64,000 nt of DNA from Microbacterium testaceum StLB037 (GTDB lineage Bacteria > Actinomycetota > Actinomycetes > Actinomycetales > Microbacteriaceae). The notes below the pieces were generated by a model. That model was not told the origin of the DNA. It worked only from the letters and a program-made list of their open reading frames with translations, and did not search any database. Made by a program: the position numbers and the translations under genes. Positions 8,557 to 23,585 of the stretch are shown here, piece after piece. Location: the NCBI RefSeq assembly GCF_008763945.1, contig NZ_VTQH01000002.1, positions 1-64,000 on the forward strand, written 5' to 3'. Within the stretch, counting starts at the first letter, position 1. Each line of letters opens with the position of its first letter.

Positions 8557-9159
8557 GTGCCTCTTCTCGCGCTGACGGGTGGGATCGCCTCCGGCAAGTC
8601 CACCATCGCCGCCCTGCTCGCCGACCACGGAGCCGTCATCGTCGATGCGGACGCGATCGTGCGGGAGGTGCAGTCACCGGGCTCCCCGGTTCTCGACGAG
8701 ATCGCCGGGGCGTTCGGCGGCGACGTGCTCCGTTCCGACGGCTCCCTCGATCGCGCGGCGCTGGGGACGCTGGTCTTCGGGCACCCCGAGCGTCTCGCGC
8801 GACTGAACGCGCTCGTGCATCCGGCGGTGCGGGCGGAGTCGCAGCGCCGATTCGAGGCCGCTTTCGCCGCGGATCCGGCCGCGGTGGTCGTCTATGACGT
8901 CCCCCTGCTCGCGGAGGCGCGCGCCGGCGACGCATGGGACCTCGTCGTGGTGGCCGATTCCCCCACCGAGCTGCGCGTGCGTCGGCTGGTCGAGAACCGC
9001 GGCCTGACGGAGGCCGACGCCCGGGCGCGCATCGGCTCGCAGGCGAGCGACGAGGAGCGCAGAGCTCTGGCCGACGTCGTCATCGACACCGCGACGGACA
9101 TGGATGCCACGCGCCGGCAGGTCGACGAGCTGTGGGAGCGTCTGACGCGAAGCGCCTGA
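8557..9159 (+). CDS. coaE: Dephospho-CoA kinase
   Basis: Last step of coenzyme A synthesis: ATP-dependent phosphorylation of the 3'-hydroxyl of dephospho-CoA. The 200-residue protein opens with the P-loop GGIASGKST (8-16), followed by [11 protein letters not shown] (substrate-binding region) and PLLAEA (lid side), all typical. The GTG at 8557 puts the P-loop at the usual distance from the N-terminus; the in-frame extension upstream is out of keeping with the family. It is divergent from the response regulator and precedes uvrB, a common actinobacterial order. Confidence 0.93.
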   Translation: MPLLALTGGIASGKSTIAALLADHGAVIVDADAIVREVQSPGSPVLDEIAGAFGGDVLRSDGSLDRAALGTLVFGHPERLARLNALVHPAVRAESQRRFEAAFAADPAAVVVYDVPLLAEARAGDAWDLVVVADSPTELRVRRLVENRGLTEADARARIGSQASDEERRALADVVIDTATDMDATRRQVDELWERLTRSA

Positions 9160-9210
9160 ACGGGGGTGGGACACCGCGCGCTCGCCCACGGCGAACGCAA
9201 CCCGACCCCG

Positions 9211-9233
9211 ATGTCGGAGGCCCCGCCTACGCT
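9211..9233 (+). promoter_or_regulatory. RecA-NDp/PafBC-like promoter of uvrB, leaderless
   Basis: ATGTCGGAG (9211-9219), 8 bases, TACGCT (9228-9233), then 6 bases to ATG 9240. Same arrangement as the site before uvrA. Confidence 0.75.
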
Positions 9234-9239
9234 GGAACC

Positions 9240-11309
9240 ATGCAGGCCACGCGTTCCGTCCGTCCCTTCGAGGTCATCAGCGAATACAGCCCGTCCGGCG
9301 ATCAGCCACAGGCGATCGCCGAGCTCGCGGCGCGCATCAACGCGGGCGAGACCGACGTCGTCCTGCTGGGTGCGACCGGTACCGGCAAGTCGGCGACCAC
9401 CGCCTGGCTCGTCGAGCAGGTGCAGCGGCCCACACTGGTGCTCGCCCACAACAAGACCCTGGCGGCGCAGCTGGCGAACGAGTTCCGCGAGCTCATGCCG
9501 AACAACGCCGTCGAGTACTTCGTCTCGTACTACGACTACTACCAGCCCGAGGCGTACGTGCCCCAGACGGACACCTTCATCGAGAAGGACAGCTCGATCA
9601 ACGCCGAAGTAGAGCGTCTGCGGCACTCGACGACGAACTCCCTGCTGTCGCGGCGCGACGTCGTCGTGGTCTCGACGGTTTCGTGCATCTACGGTCTCGG
9701 CGCGCCCGAAGAGTACCTGCGCGCGATGGTCGCGCTGCAGGTGGGGGAGCGCTACGACCGAGACGCTTTGATCCGCAAGTTCATCTCGATGCAGTACAAC
9801 CGCAACGACGTCGACTTCTCCCGCGGCAACTTCCGCGTGCGCGGCGACACGATCGAGATCATCCCCGTGTACGAGGAGTACGCGATCCGCATCGAGATGT
9901 TCGGCGACGAGATCGAGGCGCTGTACACGCTGCACCCGCTCACGGGCGATGTCATCGAGAAGATGGACTCCGTGCCGATCTTCCCGGCGTCGCACTACGT
10001 CGCGGGCACCGAGACGGTGCAGCGCGCGATCGGCACGATCGAGCACGAGCTCGAAGAGCGCCTGAAGGAGTTCGAGTCGCAGGGCAAGCTCCTCGAGGCG
10101 CAGCGGCTGCGGATGCGCACGACCTTCGACCTCGAGATGCTGCAGCAGCTCGGTTTCTGCTCCGGCATCGAGAACTACTCGCGTCACATGGACGGCCGCA
10201 TGCCGGGCGACCCGCCGCACACCCTTCTCGACTTCTTCCCCGACGACTTCCTGCTCGTCATCGACGAGTCGCACGTGACGGTGCCGCAGATCGGCGCGAT
10301 GTACGAGGGCGACGCGTCGCGCAAGCGCACCCTCGTCGAGCACGGCTTCCGCTTGCCGAGCGCGATGGACAACCGCCCGCTGCGGTGGGACGAATTCAAG
10401 GAGCGCGTCGGACAGACGGTGTACCTGTCGGCGACGCCGGGTCGCTACGAGATGGGCATCGCCGACGGGGTCGTCGAGCAGATCATCCGACCGACGGGGC
10501 TGGTCGATCCCGAGATCATCGTGAAGCCCTCGAAGGGGCAGATCGACGACCTCCTGGAAGAGATCCGCATCCGCGTCGAGAAGGACGAGCGCGTCCTCGT
10601 CACCACCCTGACCAAGAAGATGGCGGAGGAGCTCACCGACTTCCTCGGCGAGCACGGCGTGCGCGTGCGCTACCTCCACTCCGACGTCGACACCCTGCGC
10701 CGCGTGGAGTTGCTCACCGAGTTGCGCGCCGGCGTCTACGACGTGCTCGTCGGCATCAACCTCCTCCGTGAGGGCCTCGACCTTCCGGAGGTCTCTCTGG
10801 TGGCGATCCTGGATGCCGATAAGGAGGGCTTCCTCCGCAGCGGGACCTCTCTGATCCAGACGATCGGTCGCGCCGCCCGTAACGTCTCCGGACAGGTGCA
10901 CATGTACGCCGACAAGATGACGGACTCGATGGCGAACGCCATCGAGGAGACCGAACGGCGTCGCGAGAAGCAGATCGCGTACAACCTCGAGAACGGCATT
11001 GACCCGCAGCCGCTGCGCAAGAAGATCGCCGACATCACCGAGGTTCTCAACCGCGAGGCATCCGACACGAAGAACCTGCTGTCGCGCAACGACAAGGCCG
11101 GCAAGGGCAAGTCGCCGACGCCGTCGTTGCGCCGCACCGGCATCGCGGCGGAGGGAGCGGATCAGCTCGAGTCGACGATTGCCGATCTGACGCAGCAGAT
11201 GCTCGCGGCGGCGGCTGAGCTCAAGTTCGAGTTGGCCGGTCGCCTGCGCGATGAGGTCCAGGACATGAAGAAGGAGCTGCGCGCCATGGAGCGCGCGGGT
11301 CACGCCTGA
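9240..11309 (+). CDS. uvrB: Excinuclease ABC subunit B
   Basis: DNA-damage verification helicase of nucleotide excision repair; takes DNA from UvrA and recruits UvrC. 689 residues, normal length. Walker A GATGTGKS is at 44-51, the beta-hairpin region [12 protein letters not shown] follows at about 96-107, helicase motifs include DESHVT and the late motif QTIGRAARN, and the C-terminus carries a UVR motif (about 645-680) that contacts UvrC. ATG 9240 begins 6 bases after the -10 box, so translation is probably leaderless and driven by the damage-type promoter. Confidence 0.98.
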   Translation: MQATRSVRPFEVISEYSPSGDQPQAIAELAARINAGETDVVLLGATGTGKSATTAWLVEQVQRPTLVLAHNKTLAAQLANEFRELMPNNAVEYFVSYYDYYQPEAYVPQTDTFIEKDSSINAEVERLRHSTTNSLLSRRDVVVVSTVSCIYGLGAPEEYLRAMVALQVGERYDRDALIRKFISMQYNRNDVDFSRGNFRVRGDTIEIIPVYEEYAIRIEMFGDEIEALYTLHPLTGDVIEKMDSVPIFPASHYVAGTETVQRAIGTIEHELEERLKEFESQGKLLEAQRLRMRTTFDLEMLQQLGFCSGIENYSRHMDGRMPGDPPHTLLDFFPDDFLLVIDESHVTVPQIGAMYEGDASRKRTLVEHGFRLPSAMDNRPLRWDEFKERVGQTVYLSATPGRYEMGIADGVVEQIIRPTGLVDPEIIVKPSKGQIDDLLEEIRIRVEKDERVLVTTLTKKMAEELTDFLGEHGVRVRYLHSDVDTLRRVELLTELRAGVYDVLVGINLLREGLDLPEVSLVAILDADKEGFLRSGTSLIQTIGRAARNVSGQVHMYADKMTDSMANAIEETERRREKQIAYNLENGIDPQPLRKKIADITEVLNREASDTKNLLSRNDKAGKGKSPTPSLRRTGIAAEGADQLESTIADLTQQMLAAAAELKFELAGRLRDEVQDMKKELRAMERAGHA

Positions 11310-11340
11310 GTCGGCGAGCGTCCGGGCTCGGGAGGTCGTC

Positions 11341-11763
11341 ATGCAGCAGCGCGTCACGCTCGTCACCCTGGGGGTCGGCGAACTCGAGCGCGCGATCGCC
11401 TTCTACCGTGCGCTCGGCTGGACGGAGCATCCGTCCTCGGTCGCGGGCGAGGTGGCGTTCTTCGATGCCGGCGGGATGGTCGTCGCGCTCTGGGACCGCG
11501 CGAAACTCGCCGCGGACTCGGGCGTTCCCGACACCGGGGGATGGGGCGGGGTGACGCTGGCCCACAACGTCCGCGAGGTTGCGGAGGTCGACGCGATCCT
11601 GGCCGACGCCGAGGGGGCGGGAGCGCGGGTGGCGCGCGCCGGGGCGGAGACCGCCTGGGGCGGCTACTCGGGCGTCTTCGTCGACCCCGACGGTCATCCG
11701 TGGGAGGTCGCGGTCAATCCCGGGTGGCCGCTCGACGACGCGGGCAGACCGGTCCTGAGCTGA
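11341..11763 (+). CDS. VOC (glyoxalase/bleomycin-resistance) family protein
   Basis: 140 residues with the two beta-alpha-beta-beta-beta halves of the vicinal oxygen chelate fold: RVTLVTLGVGELERAIAFYRALGW at the start and GYSGVFVDPDGHPWEVA near residue 115-130. Members bind a metal and act on or sequester small molecules; the ligand is unknown. GGGAGG precedes ATG 11341. It follows uvrB at 31 bases and could be read through from the uvrB promoter. Confidence 0.85.
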   Translation: MQQRVTLVTLGVGELERAIAFYRALGWTEHPSSVAGEVAFFDAGGMVVALWDRAKLAADSGVPDTGGWGGVTLAHNVREVAEVDAILADAEGAGARVARAGAETAWGGYSGVFVDPDGHPWEVAVNPGWPLDDAGRPVLS

Positions 11764-11792
11764 CCGGTCATGAGCCGAGCGAACCGCGGTGC

Positions 11793-12029
11793 TCAGGGGC
11801 AGTGCAGCAGCGGCTTGGGGCCTGAGCGATCGACACCGTGCTCCGACATCGCGTGACCGCACAGGGGGCACGGGCGCTCGGTGCGCACGGGTTCGGGCGT
11901 GGTCTCGTAGGGGCCGACCGACGCCGGACCGGCGACCCGGATGAGGCGGGTGTTGAGGTACTGGTACCAGCCCCCGGCGTCGCGGACGCGCTCGCGCAAG
12001 CGCGGGCGGTCGGCATCTTTTCGTGTCAT
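11793..12029 (-). CDS. Small zinc-ribbon-like protein divergent from marR
   Basis: 78 residues, unknown function. Basic N-terminal half (RPRLRERVRDAGGWYQYLNTRL) and a C-terminal CPLCGHAM (54-61) followed by H64 and H76-C77, which could bind one zinc ion. ATG 12029 was chosen because a -10 box TACACT on this strand ends 7 bases before it; a second ATG at 12035 lies inside the palindrome. The divergent marR gene and shared palindrome suggest MarR controls it. Confidence 0.65.
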   Translation of the reverse strand: MTRKDADRPRLRERVRDAGGWYQYLNTRLIRVAGPASVGPYETTPEPVRTERPCPLCGHAMSEHGVDRSGPKPLLHCP

Positions 12030-12031
12030 GA

Positions 12032-12049
12032 TCATTAGTGTACTAATGA
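12032..12049. promoter_or_regulatory. MarR-type operator palindrome between divergent genes
   Basis: Perfect 8-base arms TCATTAGT and ACTAATGA around a GT centre. It covers the -10 box (TACACT) of the small zinc protein gene on the minus strand and lies just before the marR start, the classic place for an auto-repressing MarR dimer. Confidence 0.75.
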
Positions 12050-12065
12050 AATGAAAGGACGGCGC

Positions 12066-12494
12066 GTGGACGATCCGCTGAAGCTCGAGAACCAGGTGTG
12101 CTTCGCCCTGGTGACGGCAGCGCGCAACGTGGTGTCGATCTACCGCCCGGTCCTCGAACCACTCGGACTGACCCACCCGCAGTACCTCGTCATGCTGGCG
12201 CTGTGGGAACAGGCCCCACGTTCGCTGGGCGCTCTCGCGGCCGAGCTCGCGATGGAGCCCGCGACGCTGTCTCCGCTGGTCAAGCGACTCGAGGCGCAGG
12301 GGAGGGTCGCACGCTCTCGCCGCGCCGACGACGAGCGCGTCCTCGACATCGACCTCACCGACGAGGGGCGAGCGCTGCGCGCGCGAGCGCTCGAGGTGCC
12401 GGCGAAGATCATGGCGCGGGTCGGGGTCGACGAGGAGGCCCTCGCGGCTCTCCGCGACGGGCTCGCCCCCTTTGCGGGGTCGCCGCGCGACTAA
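12066..12494 (+). CDS. MarR/OhrR-like transcriptional regulator
   Basis: 142-residue winged-helix dimeric repressor. It opens with LENQVCFALVTAARNVVSIYR (dimer helix), then LTHPQYLVMLALWE, the recognition helix region ATLSPLVKRLEAQG and wing RVARSRRADDERVLDI. There is no cysteine near residue 10-20 other than C13 in QVCFAL, which is placed like the redox Cys of OhrR, so peroxide sensing is possible. GTG 12066 has AAAGGA at good spacing; the ATG at 12051 lies within that ribosome-binding site and is unlikely. The operator at 12032-12049 suggests autoregulation and control of the divergent small gene. Confidence 0.85.
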   Translation: MDDPLKLENQVCFALVTAARNVVSIYRPVLEPLGLTHPQYLVMLALWEQAPRSLGALAAELAMEPATLSPLVKRLEAQGRVARSRRADDERVLDIDLTDEGRALRARALEVPAKIMARVGVDEEALAALRDGLAPFAGSPRD

Positions 12495-12575
12495 GGCCCG
12501 GGCTCGCCCGAAAGGGGCGGCCGGAGGGACGTCGCACTCTCGCACATCCGTGCGCTCGGGGCGAACCCGGGGCCG

Positions 12576-12598
12576 ATGTCGGAGGTCCGACCTAGACT
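12576..12598 (+). promoter_or_regulatory. RecA-NDp/PafBC-like promoter of uvrA-uvrC, leaderless
   Basis: ATGTCGGAG (12576-12584), 8 bases, TAGACT (12593-12598), then 6 bases to GTG 12605. The best of the five sites in this window. Confidence 0.78.
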
Positions 12599-12604
12599 TA
12601 ACAG

Positions 12605-15574
<2,970 letters not shown>

Positions 15575-15576
15575 GC

Positions 15577-17520
15577 GTGGCATCCCGAGAACGGGTGTCG
15601 CACCTCTCGTACCGCCCCAAGGCCGGCGAGATCCCCACCAACCCGGGGGTCTATCGCTTCCGCGACGCCGAGGGGCGCGTGCTGTACGTCGGCAAGGCGA
15701 AGAACCTCCGCGCACGCCTGTCGAACTATTTCGCGCCCCTGCACTCCCTGCACGAGCGCACGCGCCGGATGGTCACGACCGCGGCGAGCGTGGAGTGGAC
15801 GGTCGTGCCCAGCGACATCGACTCTTTGCAGCTCGAGTACATGTGGATCAAGGAGTTCGACCCGCCCTTCAACGTTCGCTACAAAGACGACAAGTCGTAT
15901 CCCTTCATGGCGATCACCCTCGCCGACGAGGCGCCCCGGGTGATCGTCACGCGCAATCCGAAGATCCGCGGAGCGAAGTACTTCGGGCCGTATCCCAAGG
16001 TGTGGGCGGTGCACGACACGATCGACCTGATGATCAAGGTCTTCCCGATCCGCACCTGCAGCGACTCGTCGTACAAGAAGGCGATGGCGTCCGGCCGGCC
16101 CTGCTTCCCGGGCCAGATCGGGCGCTGCGGCGGCCCCTGCTCGATGAAGGTGACGATCGAGGAGCACCGCGCGATCGTGAACGACTTCGTCGCTTTCATG
16201 TCGGGCGGTGACCAGCGCTTCGCGAAAGAGCTGACCTCCCGCATGAAAGAGGCCTCGGCGGCGATGGACTACGAGTCCGCCGCGCACTATCGCGACCGTC
16301 TGCAGGCGATCGACGCGGTGCTCGGCAAGAGCGCCCTGGTTCTCGCCGCCGACACGGACGCCGATCTGTTCGGCATCGCCGAGGACGAGCTCGCCGCGAC
16401 CGTGCAGCACTTCGTCGTGCGCGGCGGTCGCGTGCGCGGTGTGCGGGCGACGACGATCGAGAAGGAGATCGACATCTCGGGCGCCGACCTCGTCGATCAG
16501 GTGCTGCAACGTACCTACGGCGACGCCGACGCGAGCGACATCCCGCGGCAGGTGCTCGTTCCCGAGCTGCCCGACGACGCCGAGCAGCTCGAGGACTGGT
16601 TGCGCGAGCGACGCGGTCGCCCCGTGACCCTGCAGGTGGCCCAGCGCGGCCGCAAGGCCGACCTGCTGAAGACCGCGACCCTGAACGCACAGCAGGCGCT
16701 CATGCTGCACAAGACCCGTCGCACGAGCGACTACGTCGCCCGGTCGCAGGCCCTCACCGACCTGCAGGAGGCGCTCGGCATGACCGAGGCGCCGCTGCGC
16801 ATCGAGTGCTTCGACATCTCGCACCTCGCGGGCACCAACGTCGTCGCATCCATGGTGGTGTTCGAGGACGGGCTGCCGCGCAAGGACCAGTACCGCTCCT
16901 TCGGGGTGGCCGAGACGACCGACGACACCGACTCGATGTACCAGGTGCTCACGCGGCGCCTCGCCTATCTCGACCGACCCGACGAGATCGAGCCCGAGAC
17001 GATCGACGGGGCGATCGTGGCCGCCCCCGACTCCGAAGAGGCGACGGCCGACGGCGAGGTGGTGACCGCCCGCAAGCGGCCGCGGTTCGCCTACCGGCCC
17101 CAGCTGCTCGTCGTGGACGGCGGCCAGCCCCAGGTCGCCGCCGCGGCCCGCGCCCTGGCCGACGCCGGGCACGAGGAGATCGCGTTGTGCGGCATCGCCA
17201 AGCGCCTCGAGGAGGTCTGGCTTCCGGGGGAGGAGTACCCCGTGATCCTGCCGCGCACCTCGGAGGCGCTGTACCTGCTGCAGCGCTTGCGCGACGAGGC
17301 CCACCGGTTCGCGATCGTGCACCAGCGCAAGCGCCGCAAGCGCGACATCACGAGCGTGCTCGCCGAGGTGCCCGGTCTGGGAGACGCGCGTATCAAGGCG
17401 CTGCTGCGTCATTTCGGGTCGGTCTCGGCACTGAAGAACGCCTCAGCCGACGAGATCACGGCGCTGCCCGGCATCGGTCCGACCCTGGCCGAGGCCATCC
17501 ACACGCACCTGGCTCGGTAG
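15577..17520 (+). CDS. uvrC: Excinuclease ABC subunit C
   Basis: Dual-incision nuclease of nucleotide excision repair. 647 residues: N-terminal GIY-YIG nuclease (G24-V25-Y26 and Y37-V38-G39, then KAKNLRARL), a cysteine patch [13 protein letters not shown], a UVR motif (about 210-245), the RNase H-like C-terminal nuclease ([19 protein letters not shown]) and helix-hairpin-helix motifs at the end. GTG 15577 is 2 bases after uvrA, so expression follows the uvrA damage promoter. Its stop TAG is part of the -10 box of rapZ. Confidence 0.97.
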   Translation: MASRERVSHLSYRPKAGEIPTNPGVYRFRDAEGRVLYVGKAKNLRARLSNYFAPLHSLHERTRRMVTTAASVEWTVVPSDIDSLQLEYMWIKEFDPPFNVRYKDDKSYPFMAITLADEAPRVIVTRNPKIRGAKYFGPYPKVWAVHDTIDLMIKVFPIRTCSDSSYKKAMASGRPCFPGQIGRCGGPCSMKVTIEEHRAIVNDFVAFMSGGDQRFAKELTSRMKEASAAMDYESAAHYRDRLQAIDAVLGKSALVLAADTDADLFGIAEDELAATVQHFVVRGGRVRGVRATTIEKEIDISGADLVDQVLQRTYGDADASDIPRQVLVPELPDDAEQLEDWLRERRGRPVTLQVAQRGRKADLLKTATLNAQQALMLHKTRRTSDYVARSQALTDLQEALGMTEAPLRIECFDISHLAGTNVVASMVVFEDGLPRKDQYRSFGVAETTDDTDSMYQVLTRRLAYLDRPDEIEPETIDGAIVAAPDSEEATADGEVVTARKRPRFAYRPQLLVVDGGQPQVAAAARALADAGHEEIALCGIAKRLEEVWLPGEEYPVILPRTSEALYLLQRLRDEAHRFAIVHQRKRRKRDITSVLAEVPGLGDARIKALLRHFGSVSALKNASADEITALPGIGPTLAEAIHTHLAR

Positions 17521-17523
17521 GCT
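17518..17523 (+). promoter_or_regulatory. -10 box TAGGCT of rapZ formed by the uvrC stop codon
   Basis: TAG of uvrC plus GCT gives a TANNNT -10 element 26 bases before the rapZ start, which also has a GGGAGG ribosome-binding site. No clear -35. Confidence 0.45.
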
Positions 17524-17549
17524 GGACGCAACGACGGGAGGCGATCGCC

Positions 17550-18431
17550 ATGGAACCGGCACGCGACGACGAGCCAGGAGAGGTGCTGATCGTCACGGGC
17601 ATGTCGGGGGCCGGGCGATCCACGGTCGCGAACGCCCTCGAAGACCTCGACTGGTACGTGGTCGACAACCTTCCGCCGCGCATGTTGCGCCCCCTGCTCG
17701 AGCTCACCGAGCTGGCCGGCGGGGCTGTCCCGCGGGTGGCGGTCGTGGTCGACGTGCGCGGTCGCTCGCTCTTCGGCGATCTGCCCGAGGCGATGCGGAC
17801 CCTGCAGGCCAACCGGCAGGTGCGGGTGGTGTTCCTGGATGCCAGTGACGCGGTGCTCGTGAGACGGTTCGAGGCGGTGCGCCGGCCGCACCCCCTGCAG
17901 TACGACGGCACGATCCTCGACGGCATCCGGCGTGAGCGGGAGAGGCTCGCCCCCGTGCGCGAGGCCGCCGACGTCGTGATCGACACCTCGGCGCTCAACG
18001 TGCACCAGCTCTCGCTCCGCACGGTGTCGCTGTTCGGCGAGGAGGGCGCCGCGAGGCACACCGTGACGCTGATGAGCTTCGGATTCAAGTACGGGCTGCC
18101 GCCCGACGTCGACCTCGTCGCCGACATGCGGTTCCTCCCGAACCCCTTCTGGAACGACGAGCTGCGCGCCCTCACCGGAGAAGACCCGCGCGTGCGGGAA
18201 TACGTGCTGGCTCAGGACGGCGCGGCCGACTTCCTCGACGCGTACGCGGCGGCATTGCGCCCCGTCATGGAGGGCTACCAGCGCGAGAACAAGCGGCATT
18301 CCGTCGTGGCGGTGGGCTGCACCGGGGGCAAGCACCGCTCGGTCGTGATGGCCCGGGAGTTGGCTGCACGTCTGTCCGATGTGCCCGGGGTGGCCGTCCG
18401 TGTGGCTCACCGCGACCTCGGTCGCGAGTAG
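17550..18431 (+). CDS. rapZ: RapZ/YvcJ-family nucleotide-binding protein
   Basis: 293 residues. P-loop GMSGAGRS (17-24), then a conserved DNLPP motif and the C-terminal [10 protein letters not shown] motif typical of the family, which binds nucleotides; in enterobacteria RapZ controls a small RNA acting on glmS, while the role in actinobacteria is unsettled. Gene order uvrC-rapZ-whiA is conserved. The yvcK gene that often sits between rapZ and whiA is absent here. The rapZ stop TAG begins the -10 box of whiA. Confidence 0.9.
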   Translation: MEPARDDEPGEVLIVTGMSGAGRSTVANALEDLDWYVVDNLPPRMLRPLLELTELAGGAVPRVAVVVDVRGRSLFGDLPEAMRTLQANRQVRVVFLDASDAVLVRRFEAVRRPHPLQYDGTILDGIRRERERLAPVREAADVVIDTSALNVHQLSLRTVSLFGEEGAARHTVTLMSFGFKYGLPPDVDLVADMRFLPNPFWNDELRALTGEDPRVREYVLAQDGAADFLDAYAAALRPVMEGYQRENKRHSVVAVGCTGGKHRSVVMARELAARLSDVPGVAVRVAHRDLGRE

Positions 18432-18434
18432 GCT
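18429..18434 (+). promoter_or_regulatory. -10 box TAGGCT of whiA formed by the rapZ stop codon
   Basis: Same arrangement as at uvrC/rapZ: the stop TAG plus GCT. The whiA GTG is 37 bases on, with GAGGAGA before it. Confidence 0.45.
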
Positions 18435-18471
18435 GTACCGTCGTCCCCGCCGCCCCCACCCGAGGAGAACC

Positions 18472-19449
18472 GTGCCGCTGACCGCCGACGTGAAGGCCGA
18501 ACTCATCACCGTTCGCGACCCGCGCCCGACCGCGCGCGTCGCCGAGCTGACGGCCCTCCTGCGCTTCTCCGGCGGTCTGCACTCCATCGCCAACCGTGTC
18601 GCGGTGGAGGCCGAGCTCGACTCCGACATCCTCGCGCGCCGCGTGGCTCGCGACCTCATGGAGCTCTACGGCGTGCGTCCCGAACTGCACCACGTGCAGG
18701 GTTCCGGAGGGCGCACGGGCGGTCTGTTCGCGGTGCGGGTGATCGAGGCGGGCGAGACCCTCGCGCGGCAGACGGGGCTGCTCGACCAGCGCCGCCGCCC
18801 CGTGCGCGGTCTGCCGAACAAGCTCACGACGGGCTCGCGCCCCGACCTCAGCGCCATCTGGCGCGGGGCGTTTCTCGCCGCGGGCACGCTGAGCGACCCG
18901 GGCCGTTCCGCCGCCCTGGAGATCTCGTGCCCCTCCTCCGAGGCGGCCATGGCCCTCGTCGGTGCCGGTCACCGCATCGGCATCCCGGCCAAGGCCCGCG
19001 AGGTGCGCGGCGTCCCGCGCGTGGTCGTGCGCGACGGAGAAGCCATCCGCGGCGCTCTGTACGAGATGGGTGCGCGCCGCACCGCGGGCGAGTGGGACCA
19101 GATGCGCCAGCGCCGCGAGGTGCGCGCGGGTGTCAACCGCCTCGTCAACTTCGACGACGCGAACCTCCGCCGTTCGGCGCAGGCCGCGGTCGCCGCGTGC
19201 GCCCGCGTGGAGCGTGCCCTCGAGATCCTGGGCGACGACGTCCCCGACCACCTGCAGCAGGCGGGGGAGCTGCGCCTGGCGCACCGCGACGCGTCGCTCG
19301 ACGAGCTCGGCCACCACGCCGACCCGCCCCTCACCAAGGACGCCGTCGCCGGCCGCATCCGCCGCCTCCTGGCGATGGCCGACAAGAAGGCCGAGGTCGA
19401 GGGCATCCCCGGCACCGAGGCCGCCGTTCCGGTGGGTGCCGAGGACTGA
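18472..19449 (+). CDS. whiA: DNA-binding protein WhiA
   Basis: Sporulation/cell-division regulator family present in most Gram-positive bacteria. 325 residues: an N-terminal LAGLIDADG-like domain (inactive homing-endonuclease fold, about 1-220) with [12 protein letters not shown] and [13 protein letters not shown] [11 protein letters not shown], and a C-terminal helix-turn-helix ([25 protein letters not shown]). In non-sporulating actinobacteria it is thought to support division genes. The last 16 codons and stop are duplicated in tandem just downstream. Confidence 0.95.
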   Translation: MPLTADVKAELITVRDPRPTARVAELTALLRFSGGLHSIANRVAVEAELDSDILARRVARDLMELYGVRPELHHVQGSGGRTGGLFAVRVIEAGETLARQTGLLDQRRRPVRGLPNKLTTGSRPDLSAIWRGAFLAAGTLSDPGRSAALEISCPSSEAAMALVGAGHRIGIPAKAREVRGVPRVVVRDGEAIRGALYEMGARRTAGEWDQMRQRREVRAGVNRLVNFDDANLRRSAQAAVAACARVERALEILGDDVPDHLQQAGELRLAHRDASLDELGHHADPPLTKDAVAGRIRRLLAMADKKAEVEGIPGTEAAVPVGAED

Positions 19450-19532
19450 GCGCGAGACGGTGACCGTGGGCATCCCCGGCCCCGAGGCCGCGGTTCCGGT
19501 GGGTGCCGAGGACTGAGCGCGAGACGGTGACC
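19401..19532 (+). repeat. 67-bp tandem duplication of the whiA 3' end
   Basis: 19401-19465 is repeated at 19468-19532 with two substitutions; both copies include the last 16 whiA codons, the stop and 16 bases beyond. The second copy is outside the gene and appears untranslated. It is a recent-looking slippage or recombination product. Confidence 0.9.
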
Positions 19533-19731
19533 GGATGCCGCAGGTCCCGGCATCCCGAGCCTGTTCCTGCCCGACGCGCCCGGGCGACTATCTTCCGTCA
19601 TTCGGGGAAGCAACCCCGGTGCGCCGTGGTTGGCCCTCAGTAGGATGAAATCGTCACCCTCGCTGCTCGATCCCTCGGCACGTCGTCACGGCGAAGAGGT
19701 CTCGGCAGCGCCCGATTCGGAAGTTGAGATC

Positions 19732-20358
19732 ATGGCGAAGTACACGCTGCCCGAACTGCCCTACGACTACTCGGCGCTGGAGCCGCACATCAGTGCGACC
19801 ATCATGGAGCTGCACCACAGCAAGCACCACCAGACCTACGTCAACGGTGCGAACACCACTCTCGACCTCCTCGCCGAAGCGCGTGAGAAGGGCGATTTCG
19901 CGAACATCAACCGCCTGCAGAAGGACCTCGCGTTCAACCTCGGCGGCCACACGAACCACTCGATCTTCTGGACGAACCTCTCGCCCAACGGCGGCGACAA
20001 GCCCACCGGCGACCTGGAGTCGGCCATCGACGACCAGTTCGGGTCGTTCGACGCCTTCCGCGCGCAGTTCACCGCCGCCGCCCTCGGCGTGCAGGGCTCG
20101 GGCTGGGCGGGTCTGTTCTGGGACTCGATCGGCGAGAACCTCGTCATCCAGCAGTTCTTCGACCAGCAGGGTCAGATCGTCGCGGGCACCGTTCCGCTGC
20201 TCCTCCTCGACGTCTGGGAGCACGCCTACTACCTCGATTACAAGAATGTCCGCGCGGATTACGTGAAGGCGTTCTGGAACATTGCGAATTGGGACGACGC
20301 CCAGAAGCGCTTCGCGGCCGCCCGAGAGAAGACCACGGGTCTGCTGGTACTGTCGTAA
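19732..20358 (+). CDS. sodA: Superoxide dismutase [Mn/Fe]
   Basis: Converts superoxide to hydrogen peroxide and oxygen in the cytosol. 208 residues with the four metal ligands in family contexts: H in [23 protein letters not shown] in [11 protein letters not shown], and D and H in [13 protein letters not shown]. The start ATG 19732 follows a leader of about 90 bases after a possible -10 box TAGGAT (19641-19646). A strong terminator follows the stop directly, so the gene is monocistronic between whiA and gap, as in related genomes. Confidence 0.96.
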   Translation: MAKYTLPELPYDYSALEPHISATIMELHHSKHHQTYVNGANTTLDLLAEAREKGDFANINRLQKDLAFNLGGHTNHSIFWTNLSPNGGDKPTGDLESAIDDQFGSFDAFRAQFTAAALGVQGSGWAGLFWDSIGENLVIQQFFDQQGQIVAGTVPLLLLDVWEHAYYLDYKNVRADYVKAFWNIANWDDAQKRFAAAREKTTGLLVLS

Positions 20359-20364
20359 ACGGTG

Positions 20365-20397
20365 CGGCGTCCCGGTGGGACACCCACCGGGACGCCG
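20365..20397 (+). terminator. Terminator of sodA
   Basis: 15-base perfect arms (20365-20379 and 20383-20397) around a 3-base loop, 6 bases after the sodA stop; followed by TTG, no long T run, as usual in this genome. Confidence 0.85.
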
Positions 20398-20446
20398 TTG
20401 TCCGCCAGCGAAACACCGCAATCACGCGCTTATCGCGCACAACTGA

Positions 20447-21472
<1,026 letters not shown>

Positions 21473-21478
21473 TCCTTC

Positions 21479-22683
<1,205 letters not shown>

Positions 22684-22693
<10 letters not shown>

Positions 22694-23472
22694 CCAGAAC
22701 CCCCCTCATCGCCGGCAACTGGAAGATGAACCTCGACCACCTGCAGGCGGTCGCGTTCGTCCAGAAGCTGCACTGGACGCTGAAGGAGGCCAAGCACGAG
22801 ACCGGAAGCGTCGAGGTCGCGGTCTTCCCGCCGTTCACCGACCTCCGCACCGTGCAGACGCTGCTCGACGCCGACAAGATCGACTTCGCCCTCGGTGGCC
22901 AGGACCTCTCGGCCCACGACTCCGGCGCGTACACCGGCGAGATCTCGGGTCAGTTCCTGGCCAAGCTCGACGCTAAGTACGTGATCATCGGTCATTCCGA
23001 GCGTCGCCAGTTCCACCACGAGACCGACGAGGTCATCGCGGCGAAGACCCAGGCGGCCCTGCGCCACGGTCTCGTCCCGGTCATCTGCGTCGGCGAGACC
23101 TCGGAAGACCTCGAGAAGTTCGGTGCCAGCGCCGTTCCCGTCGGTCAGCTCGAGGTCGCTCTCGAGGGTGTCGCAGCGGATGCCGACATCGTCGTGGCGT
23201 ACGAGCCGGTCTGGGCCATCGGCTCGGGCCAGGCGGCCACGCCCGATCAGGCCCAGGAGGTCTGTGCGAAGCTCCGCGCCGTCGTCGCCGACAAGCTCGG
23301 CGCCGACGCCGCAGCGCGCACCCGCGTGCTCTACGGCGGCTCGGTGAAGTCGGGCAACATCGCCGGCTTCATGCGCGAGCCCGATGTCGACGGTGCCCTG
23401 GTGGGTGGCGCGAGCCTCGTCGTCGACGAGTTCGCCGCGATCATCCGCTTCCAGAAGCACGTCGGCGTCTGA
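22684..23472 (+). CDS. tpiA: Triose-phosphate isomerase
   Basis: Interconverts dihydroxyacetone phosphate and glyceraldehyde-3-phosphate. 262 residues; N-terminal AGNWKMN (active-site Asn and Lys), catalytic His in IIGHSERR, catalytic Glu in VAYEPVWAIG and phosphate-binding YGGSV. ATG 22684 lies inside pgk in another frame (10-base overlap). Confidence 0.98.
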
Positions 23473-23484
23473 CACCGACTCGGG

Positions 23485-23509
23485 TGCCCGCGGCTCTTCG
23501 CCGCGGGCA
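23485..23509 (+). terminator. Terminator of gap-pgk-tpiA
   Basis: 10-base perfect arms (23485-23494, 23500-23509) with a 5-base loop, 12 bases after tpiA and before the secG promoter. Confidence 0.75.
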
Positions 23510-23534
23510 TCCGTGCGTCTGGGGCGCCTCCCCG

Positions 23535-23540
23535 TATACT
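23535..23540 (+). promoter_or_regulatory. -10 box TATACT of secG
   Basis: Consensus-like -10 hexamer about 46 bases before the secG GTG; a ribosome-binding site GAAAGG lies in the leader. No convincing -35. Confidence 0.55.
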
Positions 23541-23585
23541 TGTCGCTTGTGCGGTCGACCCGATCGCTACGAAAGGCTTTCGACT

